From: a bacterium
Lineage (GTDB): Bacteria > Deinococcota > Deinococci > Deinococcales > Deinococcaceae
Reading direction: 5' to 3'
Assembly: GCA_021810505.1 (NCBI GenBank)
Contig: JAJZIR010000018.1
Span: 1 to 51,740 of the forward strand
DNA: 51,740 nucleotides
The notes beneath the pieces are model-generated. The model saw nothing but the letters and a program-made list of their open reading frames with translations. It had not been told where the DNA came from and ran no database searches. Made by a program: the position numbers and the translations under genes. How positions within the stretch are numbered: the first letter of the stretch is position 1; every line of letters starts with the position of its first letter. Of the stretch, positions 1 through 7,666 are shown one piece after another.

Positions 1-124
1 CGCGTGCGCTTCGCTCCCACTGACCGGAAATATGGTCCTGCGTCACAAGCTGTCATTCTGCGCACCCCTCCTCGCGGAAGGGCGAAGAGAATCTTACGGC
101 GCTGAGGGAAGGGTGTCAAGGGGG

Positions 125-130
125 TAGAGT
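125..130 (+). promoter_or_regulatory. -10 box of a leaderless promoter for the gene at 137
   Basis: TAGAGT ends 6 nt before the GTG at 137, with no room for a Shine-Dalgarno site. A transcript starting about 7 nt after the -10 box would begin at the start codon. No clear -35 box is visible. The bases before it (1-124) hold no gene I can support. Confidence 0.6.
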
Positions 131-136
131 GGGGGC

Positions 137-361
137 GTGGACGGGGAGACATCGCGGCTCGACGAGCTGCTCGATCAATTGGCCAACAACCTGGTCTGGA
201 AGCTGGGCAAGTACGAGGGGAGTGAACGGGTGGTCATCCGCCTGGGCTACGCTTCCAGCACCCCGAATTTCACCGACCAGGAGAGGCTCAAGAATGTGGG
301 TAACGCTGAGCTGGAAGCTGCCCTGAAGAACCGCGACTTCGATGTCGAGTGGGTCAGCTAG
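137..361 (+). CDS. small conserved-type protein, unknown function (possibly DUF3248-like)
   Basis: A 74-residue acidic protein with no signal peptide or membrane segment. The N-terminal third is predicted helical (DELLDQLANNLVWKLG), followed by a beta-rich stretch and the helix-like ELEAALKNRDFDVEWVS. It starts with GTG and is preceded by a leaderless-type -10 box. The next gene begins 12 nt after its stop, so the two are probably co-transcribed with the UPF0173 hydrolase. From memory it resembles small DUF3248 proteins of Deinococcus-Thermus; I could not verify this. No activity can be assigned from sequence. Confidence 0.7.
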   Translation: MDGETSRLDELLDQLANNLVWKLGKYEGSERVVIRLGYASSTPNFTDQERLKNVGNAELEAALKNRDFDVEWVS

Positions 362-373
362 CGGGTCCTGGCC

Positions 374-847
374 GTGCAATTCCATGCTCAAGCGCGCGTG
401 GACGTGCCGCATCCTTTAGGCCTCCAGGCTGCCACGGCTTACCTCCGCGACCTCCCACGCAGCTTGCGGCAGGTCGCCTGCCTGCACGACCTCCAGGTCC
501 AGGGGAACATTCTGCAAGGGGCTCTCGCTGTGCAGCTCCCGCTCCTGGACGTCCAGAGCTTCCCCTTCCAAAGCAAGACCGCCGACGTCCCAGGGGGGCT
601 AGAGCTCTTCGGTGAAACGCTCCCGGAAGAGAGTTGGGCGCAGATCAGCGGCGAGGGGGAGGCCGACTCCGGCTTATTGCACTACAATCTGGACGTCTGG
701 GTCCATGTCAACCTGCCCAGCAACCTCTCTTGGGGAGTGGGCGTGGTCCAGAAAATGGCCGAAGCTGCCGTGAGCCGGGTCACTCGGCAACTCAGCGCCG
801 AGTTTCACGCCGGAGTCGCAGCCGGCCTCTTGGAGGTCAGCGCATGA
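374..847 (+). CDS. DUF3809-like protein
   Basis: A 157-residue soluble protein of alternating beta strands with a C-terminal helix rich in Ala/Val (about residues 122-150). The strand-strand-long-helix pattern resembles START/SRPBCC-like lipid or ligand binding folds. From memory it is like DUF3809, a family I associate with Deinococcus; this is unverified. It starts with GTG, lies 12 nt after the 74-residue gene, and its stop overlaps the next start as ATGA at 844-847, implying translational coupling to the hydrolase. No catalytic motif is visible. Confidence 0.7.
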   Translation: MQFHAQARVDVPHPLGLQAATAYLRDLPRSLRQVACLHDLQVQGNILQGALAVQLPLLDVQSFPFQSKTADVPGGLELFGETLPEESWAQISGEGEADSGLLHYNLDVWVHVNLPSNLSWGVGVVQKMAEAAVSRVTRQLSAEFHAGVAAGLLEVSA

Positions 848-1518
848 GGATGCAATACCTGGGGCACTCGGTGTTCTACCTAGAAGTCGGTGAGCACCGG
901 CTGCTGATCGACCCCTTCATCGAGGGGAATCCCCTATGCCCCTTCTCGCTCAAAGAGCTCCTGGAGAGGGGAATCAGCGACGTCCTGATCACCCACGCCC
1001 ACGGGGACCACAGCAGCAATGCCCTGGACTTCGCCAAACGCGGCGCCCAGATCATCTCCACCTTCGAGATCGCGAACTACCTGGGTGCGCACGGCGCCGA
1101 GCACGCGGTCGGGCTGGGTATCGGCGGTAGAGGCCACTTCCCCTGGGGGAGCGTCCTGCTGACCCCCGCCTGGCACTCCAGCTCCTTCCCCGACGGGACT
1201 TACGGGGGGATGCCGACCGGCTTGGTCCTAGAGATCGAGGGGCAGCGGATCTACCACGCCGGCGACACCGCCCGGTTCGGCGACATGCACCTGATCGGCG
1301 AGCTGGGCTTAGACATCGCCTTGCTCCCGATCGGCGACCACTTCACCATGGGCATCGCCGACGCGGTGGAGAGCCTCAACCTGCTCCGCCCCAAGCTGGC
1401 CGTCCCGATCCACTACAACACCTTTCCGCCGATCGCCCAAGATCCAGCCGAATTCGAGAGGTCTGCACACCTGCACGGCTTCCACGCCGTAGCGGTCAAA
1501 CCGGGGGGTTGGGTCTAG
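844..1518 (+). CDS. UPF0173-type metal-dependent hydrolase
   Basis: A 224-residue metallo-beta-lactamase-fold hydrolase of the YtkL/UPF0173 type. The N-terminus MRMQYLGHSVF fits the family start. The metal motif HAHGDH lies at residues 51-56, and later ligands appear in HAGDTA and IHYNTF. Family length is about 225-230 residues, so this is full length. The true substrate of UPF0173 proteins is not established. The ATG at 844 overlaps the preceding stop (ATGA); an ATG at 850 is a less likely alternative. Confidence 0.9.
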   Translation: MRMQYLGHSVFYLEVGEHRLLIDPFIEGNPLCPFSLKELLERGISDVLITHAHGDHSSNALDFAKRGAQIISTFEIANYLGAHGAEHAVGLGIGGRGHFPWGSVLLTPAWHSSSFPDGTYGGMPTGLVLEIEGQRIYHAGDTARFGDMHLIGELGLDIALLPIGDHFTMGIADAVESLNLLRPKLAVPIHYNTFPPIAQDPAEFERSAHLHGFHAVAVKPGGWV

Positions 1519-1522
1519 GAGG

Positions 1523-2182
1523 TCAGCGGCCGGCCGCGGACCACAGCGCCTGCAGGGCCGGGAGACCACCTTCCAAGCTGGGTAGGCGCAGGGCCTCTGC
1601 GGGGAAGGGGAGATCCCGAGTGACTGGATTGGTCACGACCACGCAGAGCAGGCCAGCAGCTAGGGCCGCCCTGGTTCCGTGCAGGGAGTCCTCCAGGGCC
1701 AGGGCCTGCTGGGCGTCCACGCCCAGGCGATCGAGCGCGAGCCGGTAGAGCGCGGGGTCGGGCTTAGCCGCAGCGACCTGGTCTCTGGTGCTGATCACCT
1801 CGAAGTCCTGGAGTAGGCCGAACTTACCGAACCAGCGCTGAATCCAGGACCGGTCGCTGGAAGAGGCGATGGCCAGGCGCAGGCCCGCCTGCTTGGCCTG
1901 GGCGATGAGCTGCCGTACTCCTGGGAGAAGCTCCTGAGCCTCCAAGCGCTGGTGGAGGCGCTGCCGGTACCGGTCCACCAGCTCCCGGCGCTCCTCGTCG
2001 GGGAGACCGCCGAAGGGCTCCCAAGGGTCGAAGCCCTGCCAGGTGCCCACGCCTTTCTGCCAGTCGGAGAGGCGGAGCTCCAACCCGTGCTCGGCATACA
2101 GCTCCGCGAAGGCCTCGAACTCGGAGGTCTCCGAGTCGAAGATCAAGCCGTCAAAGTCAAAGATCAGCGCCAAGAGCTTCAC
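1523..2182 (-). CDS. HAD-superfamily phosphatase (beta-phosphoglucomutase/YcjU-like)
   Basis: A 219-residue haloacid dehalogenase-like hydrolase. Motif I is DFDGLIFDSE (nucleophile Asp9, general acid Asp11), motif II is the Ser in IASSSDR, motif III the Lys in AAKPDP, and motif IV is LEDSLHG. The helical cap lies between motifs I and II, as in subfamily IA phosphatases and beta-phosphoglucomutases. The substrate is unknown. The GTG start at 2182 overlaps the stop of the upstream membrane protein as GTGA, so the two are translationally coupled. The reading frame stays open upstream, but the HAD motif fixes this start. Confidence 0.9.
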   Translation of the reverse strand: MKLLALIFDFDGLIFDSETSEFEAFAELYAEHGLELRLSDWQKGVGTWQGFDPWEPFGGLPDEERRELVDRYRQRLHQRLEAQELLPGVRQLIAQAKQAGLRLAIASSSDRSWIQRWFGKFGLLQDFEVISTRDQVAAAKPDPALYRLALDRLGVDAQQALALEDSLHGTRAALAAGLLCVVVTNPVTRDLPFPAEALRLPSLEGGLPALQALWSAAGR

Positions 2183-2808
2183 CGCTTCCACCAGCGCAGG
2201 CGCGAGATCAGGCTCCAGAACAGCAGCAGCGCGAGGGCGCCGATCTCCAGAGCCAGCGGGTAAGCGCGCAGCAGGAAGCCGACGCCCAGACCCAACAAGG
2301 CGGCGACCAGCGCCGGCCAAAGCGGTCGGCGCAGCTTGCTCCAACGACCCAGGAATTCCCTGCGCCGGGGCGCGGCGCTGCCGGCCAAGATCCAGGGCCA
2401 GCGGGGAGCCTGCAGGGCGCGCTCCAGCATGGCCAGGGCCGGATCGGCCAGCAGCTCGTCCCAACCTACCAGGGTGAGTGGAAGGGTGACTACCAAGGAA
2501 CCGAACTGCAGCTCCGCCCGCGGGATCCACCAGTGCAGGGTGAAGCGAGCGCGCCGCAGGCCGCGCAGCGGGTAGCTGCTCTGGCGGCCGAATCGCCGCA
2601 CCACCAAGCAGTCGTTTTCCAGCCAACAAGACGTCATCTGTACGGAAGCCTCCTCGATGAAGATCAAACCCAGCAAGGCTGCCAAGAGGATGAAGGGCCA
2701 GGCGCGGAGGCTGAAAGCCAGCCCCAGCAACAGCGCCAGCAACAGCGCGATCGCCGCGAGGAACCAGAACCCAGCGACAGCGGCGATCGGAACGCGCAGG
2801 CGATCCAC
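2179..2808 (-). CDS. membrane protein with PH-like domain
   Basis: A 209-residue protein with two hydrophobic segments near the N-terminus (about 10-31 and 35-52), a central hydrophilic beta-rich region (about 58-110), and two C-terminal segments (about 165-203). This layout is typical of bacterial PH-like (bPH/YdbS-type) membrane proteins, but the family call is by architecture only. The start is GTG with TAAGCT ending 6 nt upstream, so it should be leaderless. It is divergent from the Ppx/GppA gene and forms an operon with the HAD phosphatase through a GTGA overlap. Confidence 0.7.
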   Translation of the reverse strand: MDRLRVPIAAVAGFWFLAAIALLLALLLGLAFSLRAWPFILLAALLGLIFIEEASVQMTSCWLENDCLVVRRFGRQSSYPLRGLRRARFTLHWWIPRAELQFGSLVVTLPLTLVGWDELLADPALAMLERALQAPRWPWILAGSAAPRRREFLGRWSKLRRPLWPALVAALLGLGVGFLLRAYPLALEIGALALLLFWSLISRLRWWKR

Positions 2809-2814
2809 CCGGTC

Positions 2815-2845
2815 AGCTTAGCACCGCCCCCAGACTCTTTAGACT
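2815..2845. promoter_or_regulatory. back-to-back leaderless promoters (PH protein / ppx-gppA)
   Basis: On the minus strand TAAGCT (2820-2815) ends 6 nt before GTG 2808. On the plus strand TAGACT (2840-2845) ends 5 nt before ATG 2851. The start codons are only 43 bp apart and the upstream promoter halves must overlap. Confidence 0.6.
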
Positions 2846-2850
2846 GGGGT

Positions 2851-4371
2851 ATGCGCGTCGCGATCGCCGATGTCGGGACCAACTCCAGCCACCTGATCAT
2901 CGCCGAGTTCGATCGCGACGCCATCCTGTCGGCGCCGCGCTACCAGATCGTCGACTCCCTGCGCGACCAGACCAGGCTCGGGGAGCACCTGGAGGACGGC
3001 CGGCTCAGCGAGGAGGGCTACGAGCGCCTGCGGCTGGCCATGGAGCGGATCCGCGACTTGGCGGCCGCCAATCGGGTCACCGACACCCTGGTCTACGCCA
3101 CCAGCGCCCTACGCGAGGCCTCCAACGGGCGAGCCGTGGTCGAGAGGATTCGGGCCGATACCCAGGTGCCGATCGAGATCATCTCCGGGGAGCGCGAGGG
3201 GGAGCTGACCTACCTCGGCGCCGCCGGTAGCCTGCCGTTTCATGGACCGACCCTGCTGCTCGATCTGGGCGGAGGTAGCCTGGAGCTGGTCAAGGGTAGC
3301 TCCGACCAGGTGGAGCGAGCCATCAGCCTGCCGGTAGGGGTGGTGCGGCTGCGCGACAGCTTCTTGCTGCGCGATCCCCCCAGCAAGAAGATGCGGGGTG
3401 CTCTGCAGGAACACCTGGCGCAGGCGGTGTCCCCCCACCTGAGCGGCCTGATGGCCGACGATCCCAAGCTGATCGGGTCCAGCGGGACTTTCGAGAGCCT
3501 GGCGAGCATGCTGGCGGAGCGCAAAGGGCTGGCCATCCGATCGGTCAACGGTTTCCGCATCGAACGCCAGGCCTTAGCCCAGCTGACCTCCCAGCTCGGC
3601 AGGATGCCCCTGAGTCGGCGGCTCAGGCTGGCCGGCTTGGACCCCAAGCGCGCCGACATCATCATCGCCGGATCGGAGATCGCCCTGAAACTGCTCGAGC
3701 TCAGCGGGCGGAGCGAGGTGACGGTATCCACCGGAGCACTCCGCGAGGGGATGCTGATCGACTACCTCAGGAGCCAGGTCAAGCAGGTCAGCTCGCTCTC
3801 CTCCAGGGAGTTGGGGGTCTTGGAGCTGGCGGAAAGGTTACAGGTCGATCTAGCCCACGGCCAGCGGGTGGCGGCATTGGCCAGCCAGCTCTTAGAAAGG
3901 CTGCGCCCCTTCCACCCTTTCCCGGAAGACGCCGGCGAGCTGTTGGCGGCAGCGGCAGCGCTGCACGAGGCCGGGCTCATCATCTCGCCCCGGGCGCACC
4001 ACAAGCACAGCCTCTATCTGATCCAGCACGCCGGGCTGCGGGGCTTCTCGCACGACCAAGTCGACCTGATCGCCAATGTGGCCCGGTACCACCGGCGGGG
4101 TACGCCCAAGAGCAGCCACCCAGCTTTCGCAGCTCTGGACAAGGGCAGCCAGGAGCTGGTCGGCAAACTCTCCGCGATCCTGCGCGTCGCCGACGGGCTG
4201 GACCGCTCGCACCAGCAAAGCGCCCACCTGGTCCAGCTGCTCCCCGAAGAGGGCGGGTACCAGTTGATCCTGGAGGGTGGCTCGGATCTGGATATCTGGG
4301 GCGCCGAGGAGAAGAGCGACCTGTGGAAGAAGTACTTCGGAGCGCTGCGGATCGTGCGCCTAGGGGACTAG
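2851..4371 (+). CDS. ppx: exopolyphosphatase / pppGpp phosphatase (Ppx/GppA) with HD-type C-terminal domain
   Basis: A 506-residue protein that should hydrolyse polyphosphate and/or pppGpp. The N-terminal actin-like ATPase fold has the phosphate-1 motif VGTNSSHLI (residues 7-15), the SALREA segment and the phosphate-2 motif LLDLGGGSLEL. From about residue 320 onward there is an HD-like helical domain containing LHEAG and ARYHRRG, as in long Ppx proteins. It begins at ATG 2851, where the conserved N-terminus starts and a -10 box ends 5 nt upstream; the open frame further upstream is not coding. Ppx and GppA roles cannot be separated by sequence. Confidence 0.92.
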   Translation: MRVAIADVGTNSSHLIIAEFDRDAILSAPRYQIVDSLRDQTRLGEHLEDGRLSEEGYERLRLAMERIRDLAAANRVTDTLVYATSALREASNGRAVVERIRADTQVPIEIISGEREGELTYLGAAGSLPFHGPTLLLDLGGGSLELVKGSSDQVERAISLPVGVVRLRDSFLLRDPPSKKMRGALQEHLAQAVSPHLSGLMADDPKLIGSSGTFESLASMLAERKGLAIRSVNGFRIERQALAQLTSQLGRMPLSRRLRLAGLDPKRADIIIAGSEIALKLLELSGRSEVTVSTGALREGMLIDYLRSQVKQVSSLSSRELGVLELAERLQVDLAHGQRVAALASQLLERLRPFHPFPEDAGELLAAAAALHEAGLIISPRAHHKHSLYLIQHAGLRGFSHDQVDLIANVARYHRRGTPKSSHPAFAALDKGSQELVGKLSAILRVADGLDRSHQQSAHLVQLLPEEGGYQLILEGGSDLDIWGAEEKSDLWKKYFGALRIVRLGD

Positions 4372-4375
4372 AAGA

Positions 4376-5404
4376 TCAGTCCCCCAGGCGCTGCGCCAAG
4401 AGATCCGACCAGCGGCGCGGGCTGCGGCTGCGCCAGCCACCGCTGTGGTAGATGTAGCCGGCCAGCAGCGGAAGGGTGACGGTCATCTCGCCGAAGACCA
4501 TCTGCTCGTGGGCCAAGCCGACCTTCCCCCAGGAGTTGGCCTCGCGCAGCGTCGACCCGGACAGGGCGCCGTCTCGCTCGTCAGCCACGGTGAGCTGCAC
4601 CGCGTAGGCGTGCATCTCGGCCGGGTACCCCAACACCTCCGCCGACACTACTACGTCCTGGACGAAGTTCTTGGGCACTCCCCCGCCGAGCATCAGCAGG
4701 CCGGTCCGGCCGTGCCAGACCTTGAGCATGGTCAGTTCGCGGAAGTCCCGCACCGAGTCGATGCTGACGTGCCGGTCGGGGTGGGCGACCTGGTGCGCGA
4801 CTAAACCGAAACCGGCCGAGCAGTCGCTGAAGGCCGGGACGAAGATCGGGACCCCCAGGCGGTAGGCCAGCGCCACCAGGCTGTCCTCGCCGAGGTTTCG
4901 GTCGGCCAAGTAGCGGCCCATCTGGGCGATGAACTGCCGCGAGCTGTAGGCTCCCGGGGGCAGGCCGTCGGCGATCTCGCGCACAGTGTCGTCGCAGACG
5001 CGCAGCGCGTCCTCATCGATGTAGGTGTCATAGATGCGGTCGATGTGCACCTCGCGCAGGGCCTGGTCATCGGCCCGGATATCCCCTTGGAAGTGCCGGA
5101 AGCCCAGCGCCTCGAAGAAATCCTGATCCACGATGTTGGCCCCGGTCGATACGATCGCGTCCACGGCGTTGCAGCGCAGCAGCTCCGCCAAGACCGCCCG
5201 CTGGCCGGCTGAGATCAGGCTACCCGCCAGGGTCAGCAGGATCGCGCAGGAAGAATCTTCGATCATCTTGGCGGCGATCTCGGCGGCGCGGGCGAGGTTG
5301 CGCCCCTGAAAGGCGGTCTTCCCCATCATCTCGATCACCGGCCGCACGTCGGTCCGCCGAATATCGTAGTGCTCCACGGGTACACCCAACTGCCTCAGCT
5401 CCAT
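4376..5404 (-). CDS. deoxyhypusine synthase-like NAD-dependent aminobutyl transferase
   Basis: A 342-residue member of the deoxyhypusine synthase family. NAD-binding signatures STGANIVDQDF and MLGGGVPKNF are present, as is the SWGK motif whose lysine (about Lys294) forms the aminobutyl-imine intermediate in true DHS. Bacteria lack eIF5A, so the acceptor must be something else; homospermidine synthesis from spermidine/putrescine is a reasonable guess because plant homospermidine synthase evolved from DHS. ATG start with the SD-like AAAGGCAGG upstream. A -10 box TATGCT lies at 5439-5434. It converges tail to tail with ppx (4-nt gap). Confidence 0.88.
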   Translation of the reverse strand: MELRQLGVPVEHYDIRRTDVRPVIEMMGKTAFQGRNLARAAEIAAKMIEDSSCAILLTLAGSLISAGQRAVLAELLRCNAVDAIVSTGANIVDQDFFEALGFRHFQGDIRADDQALREVHIDRIYDTYIDEDALRVCDDTVREIADGLPPGAYSSRQFIAQMGRYLADRNLGEDSLVALAYRLGVPIFVPAFSDCSAGFGLVAHQVAHPDRHVSIDSVRDFRELTMLKVWHGRTGLLMLGGGVPKNFVQDVVVSAEVLGYPAEMHAYAVQLTVADERDGALSGSTLREANSWGKVGLAHEQMVFGEMTVTLPLLAGYIYHSGGWRSRSPRRWSDLLAQRLGD

Positions 5405-5406
5405 GT

Positions 5407-5427
5407 TTAGCCTGCCTTTCCGTCCAA
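5407..5427 (-). CDS. possible leaderless mini-ORF before the DHS-like gene
   Basis: A TTG codon lies 6 nt after the -10 box TATGCT and opens a 6-codon frame (M-D-G-K-A-G) whose TAA ends 2 nt before the DHS-like ATG. The spacing equals that of leaderless genes in this window. TTG is a weak leaderless start and the main gene has its own SD, so this is only a candidate. Confidence 0.3.
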   Translation of the reverse strand: MDGKAG

Positions 5428-5440
5428 GCCCCTAGCATAC

Positions 5441-6445
5441 TCAGCTGCGATCGCGCCGGCGCAAAGCCAGCCAGAGCAGCAGCCCGCCAGCTGCCCAGAT
5501 CCACCAGCGGCTCCTGCGGTGCCGGCCCTCAGCACCGGCCCCCGGCGGCACAGGAGCCGGAGAGCGCGCTGCTAGCTCGGGCGAGCGCACCGGAACAGGG
5601 GCGCCCGCCTCCCCCGAGCGCGACCCAGCGGTGACGCTGTACCCCCAAATCAGCTCCGCGCCCAGGTACAAGATCTGGGCGGAGTAGTAGACCCACAGCA
5701 AGAGAGCCAAGAGAGACCCCGCAGCGCCGTAGACCGAGCCGGTGCTGGAGCGGGCGAAGTAGAGGCCGATGGCGTACTGGCCCAGCGCGAACAGGGCAGC
5801 GGTCAGCAGGCTGCCCCAAAAGATCTCCGACCAGGGTAGCTTGATCCTCGGAAGCAGCCGGAACAGCAGCGCGAAGAGCAAGGTGAACAGGGCGATCTGC
5901 ACCAAAGTGTCCAGCAACCGCAGCCATAGGGCGACGTCGCCGATCCGGTCGCGCAGGATATCCCCGAAGGCGGAGAGAGCGGTATTGGCCACCAGGAACA
6001 GCAGCACCACCAGGCCGACCACGAGCACCATCAAGAAGGTCAGCAACCGGTTGCGCACCAGCGCCCACCAGCCCAGCGGCGGGATCGCCTGGGTGCCACC
6101 CCAGATCGAGTTGAGGGCGTCTTGGAGTTGCAGGAACACCCCCGAAGAGGAGAACAGCAAAGTGACCGCCCCCACCAGTGCCGCCAGAACGCCGGACTCG
6201 GGGCGAGCGACGCTGGCTACCAGCCGGCGCAGGATCGCGGTCACTTTGGGCGTACCGATGGCCGAGATGGCGGCCAAGACCTGGTGCTGGGCCAGGTGGG
6301 GGCCCAGCACCACACCAACGATCCCGACGATCACCACGATCAAAGGAGCGATGGACAACAGGACAAAGAAAGCCAAGGCGGCCGAGAGGCGAGGGACGCG
6401 GTCTCTGGAATAGCCGGCCAGGCTGGCCTGCAGCAAAGCCAGCAA
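5441..6445 (-). CDS. YihY/BrkB family membrane protein
   Basis: A 334-residue polytopic protein with about six membrane segments between residues 18 and 275 and the family pattern: SAALAFFVLLSIAPL near the start, LQDALNSIWG in the middle, and GSLLALLLWVYYSAQILYLGAEL late. Once annotated as ribonuclease BN, the family is now regarded as an inner-membrane protein of uncertain role. After a Pro/Ala-rich linker there is one further hydrophobic segment (WWIWAAGGLLLWLAL) and a basic tail. The likely start is TTG 6445, 11 nt after the thyX stop; no better in-frame start exists there. Operon with thyX. Confidence 0.88.
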   Translation of the reverse strand: MLALLQASLAGYSRDRVPRLSAALAFFVLLSIAPLIVVIVGIVGVVLGPHLAQHQVLAAISAIGTPKVTAILRRLVASVARPESGVLAALVGAVTLLFSSSGVFLQLQDALNSIWGGTQAIPPLGWWALVRNRLLTFLMVLVVGLVVLLFLVANTALSAFGDILRDRIGDVALWLRLLDTLVQIALFTLLFALLFRLLPRIKLPWSEIFWGSLLTAALFALGQYAIGLYFARSSTGSVYGAAGSLLALLLWVYYSAQILYLGAELIWGYSVTAGSRSGEAGAPVPVRSPELAARSPAPVPPGAGAEGRHRRSRWWIWAAGGLLLWLALRRRDRS

Positions 6446-6456
6446 CTTCGCTGCGC

Positions 6457-7143
6457 TCAGCGCGCCGACCTCGCTTCTCTCCAGGCTGCGAAGCAGACCG
6501 GGAAGATCGGCTCGCCCAGCTGCTCAAGAGCTTTGGCGTACTGGCGGATCTCCCACTGCGCCCCTGGGTGGTCGCGCAGCTCGAGGAAGTGGAAGAGCGC
6601 GCGCAGGTTGCAGCTGAAGTACATTTCTGAGTACATCGCCGTGGGGAGTACCCCCCGGGCTTGCTCGCGCGCGACGCCCAAGGCGAGCAGTTTCTGGTAG
6701 CAAAGGTAGGATTCCTGCCAAGCAGCCTGCCACAGGCTGGCGGCCTGCTCCTGGGGTACCTGCGGGCTCTCCACCGAAGCCTGCTTGTTGCCCGTGGCCT
6801 GGGCCCGGAAAACCTGAGGTCGGTAATGAAGGTCCTGTACTTCGCTATACCTCGCGGATATCTCGTTGTAGGAGGCGATACGGTGGCGCATCCATTGCCT
6901 CAGAACGAAGATCGGCGCTACCACCTTGAAGGTCATCGCGTTGTGCTCGAAAGGGCTTCCGTGGTCGTGGGCCAGCAGGTAGCGGATCAGCTTCGCGTCG
7001 CGCGGGGACAGCGGCCCACTACCCGGGCGGTCTTGACCGTAGCTCACCCTCGCCGCATTGACCACGCTTTGGTCGTCGCCCATGTGCTGCACCAAGCTGA
7101 CGCTCCCGATCCCGTCTCCCAAGGGGTGCACTACCGAGTCCAC
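6457..7143 (-). CDS. thyX: flavin-dependent thymidylate synthase
   Basis: A 228-residue ThyX converting dUMP to dTMP with methylenetetrahydrofolate, NADPH and FAD. The diagnostic RHRxxSxNExSxRY motif is intact at residues 86-99. Other conserved pieces are SPFEHNAMTF and the C-terminal LRALFHFLELR. Length is normal. GTG start at 7143 with TAGAGT ending 6 nt upstream, hence a leaderless mRNA. It heads a probable two-gene unit with the YihY-like gene. Pterin genes folE, folB and folK occur elsewhere in the window. Confidence 0.95.
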   Translation of the reverse strand: MDSVVHPLGDGIGSVSLVQHMGDDQSVVNAARVSYGQDRPGSGPLSPRDAKLIRYLLAHDHGSPFEHNAMTFKVVAPIFVLRQWMRHRIASYNEISARYSEVQDLHYRPQVFRAQATGNKQASVESPQVPQEQAASLWQAAWQESYLCYQKLLALGVAREQARGVLPTAMYSEMYFSCNLRALFHFLELRDHPGAQWEIRQYAKALEQLGEPIFPVCFAAWREARSAR

Positions 7144-7149
7144 CCTGTC

Positions 7150-7155
7150 ACTCTA
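7150..7155 (-). promoter_or_regulatory. -10 box for thyX
   Basis: TAGAGT read on the minus strand (7155-7150), 6 nt before the GTG at 7143. It sits just before the stop codon of the upstream EVE gene, so thyX has its own promoter as well as any read-through. Confidence 0.55.
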
Positions 7156-7635
7156 CTAGACGCCCTGGACCAGGGGCGGCTCTAGGCCTTCCAGCTCCAA
7201 GACCCTCTGCCAGAAGGCCGCAGGGACGGGCAGGACCGAGAGGCGGTTGCCGCGCCTCAGCAAAGGCCAGGCGGCGAGATCTGGTTGCAGGCGCAGCTCG
7301 CAGAGGGGCAGCGCGCGGCGCAGCGGCCGCTCGGCCCTCAGGTCCACCGCCCACCAGCGCGGCGCCTCAGGGGTGCTGCGCGGATCGAAGTAGCGGCTGG
7401 CAGGATCGAACTGGGAAGGATCGGGGTAGGCTCCAGCGACCACCTCGGCCAGGCCGACGATGGCGGGAAGAGGGCAGCTGCTGTGATAGAACAGCACCCC
7501 GTCTCCGCAGCGCATCTCCTGCAGATAGCGGCGCGCCTGGTGGTTACGGACGCCGCTCCACGGCTCGCTGGCGCGCGCCATCAGGTCGGCAAAGGAGAAA
7601 GCGGACGGTTCACTTTTGACCAGCCAGCCAGCCAT
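7156..7635 (-). CDS. EVE domain protein
   Basis: A 159-residue single-domain EVE protein of the thymocyte nuclear protein 1 type. It begins with the family hallmark MAGWLVKSEPSAFSFADL and continues with WSGVRNHQARRYLQEMRCGDGVLFYHS and the VGLAEVV strand. EVE domains belong to the PUA-like fold and bind modified bases in DNA or RNA. There is no restriction or toxin partner next to it here, so it may act as a stand-alone modified-base reader. ATG start with TATCCT ending 6 nt upstream (leaderless); divergent from the protease at 7667. Confidence 0.92.
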   Translation of the reverse strand: MAGWLVKSEPSAFSFADLMARASEPWSGVRNHQARRYLQEMRCGDGVLFYHSSCPLPAIVGLAEVVAGAYPDPSQFDPASRYFDPRSTPEAPRWWAVDLRAERPLRRALPLCELRLQPDLAAWPLLRRGNRLSVLPVPAAFWQRVLELEGLEPPLVQGV

Positions 7636-7641
7636 GAGACT

Positions 7642-7660
7642 AGGATAGCCGGCCTATACT
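7642..7660. promoter_or_regulatory. tight divergent leaderless promoters (EVE gene / protease)
   Basis: Minus-strand TATCCT (7647-7642) ends 6 nt before ATG 7635; plus-strand TATACT (7655-7660) ends 6 nt before GTG 7667. Only 7 bp separate the two -10 boxes, so polymerases cannot occupy both together. Confidence 0.6.
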
Positions 7661-7666
7661 GCCGCC

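Noticed and set aside
4376-5404. True deoxyhypusine synthase acting on eIF5A
   Set aside because: The surroundings are plainly bacterial and bacteria lack eIF5A; homology does not establish this substrate.
5529-6527. A 332-codon frame antiparallel in register with the YihY-like gene
   Set aside because: Low-complexity Gly/Arg/Pro translation; the alternative frame encodes a convincing YihY/BrkB protein.
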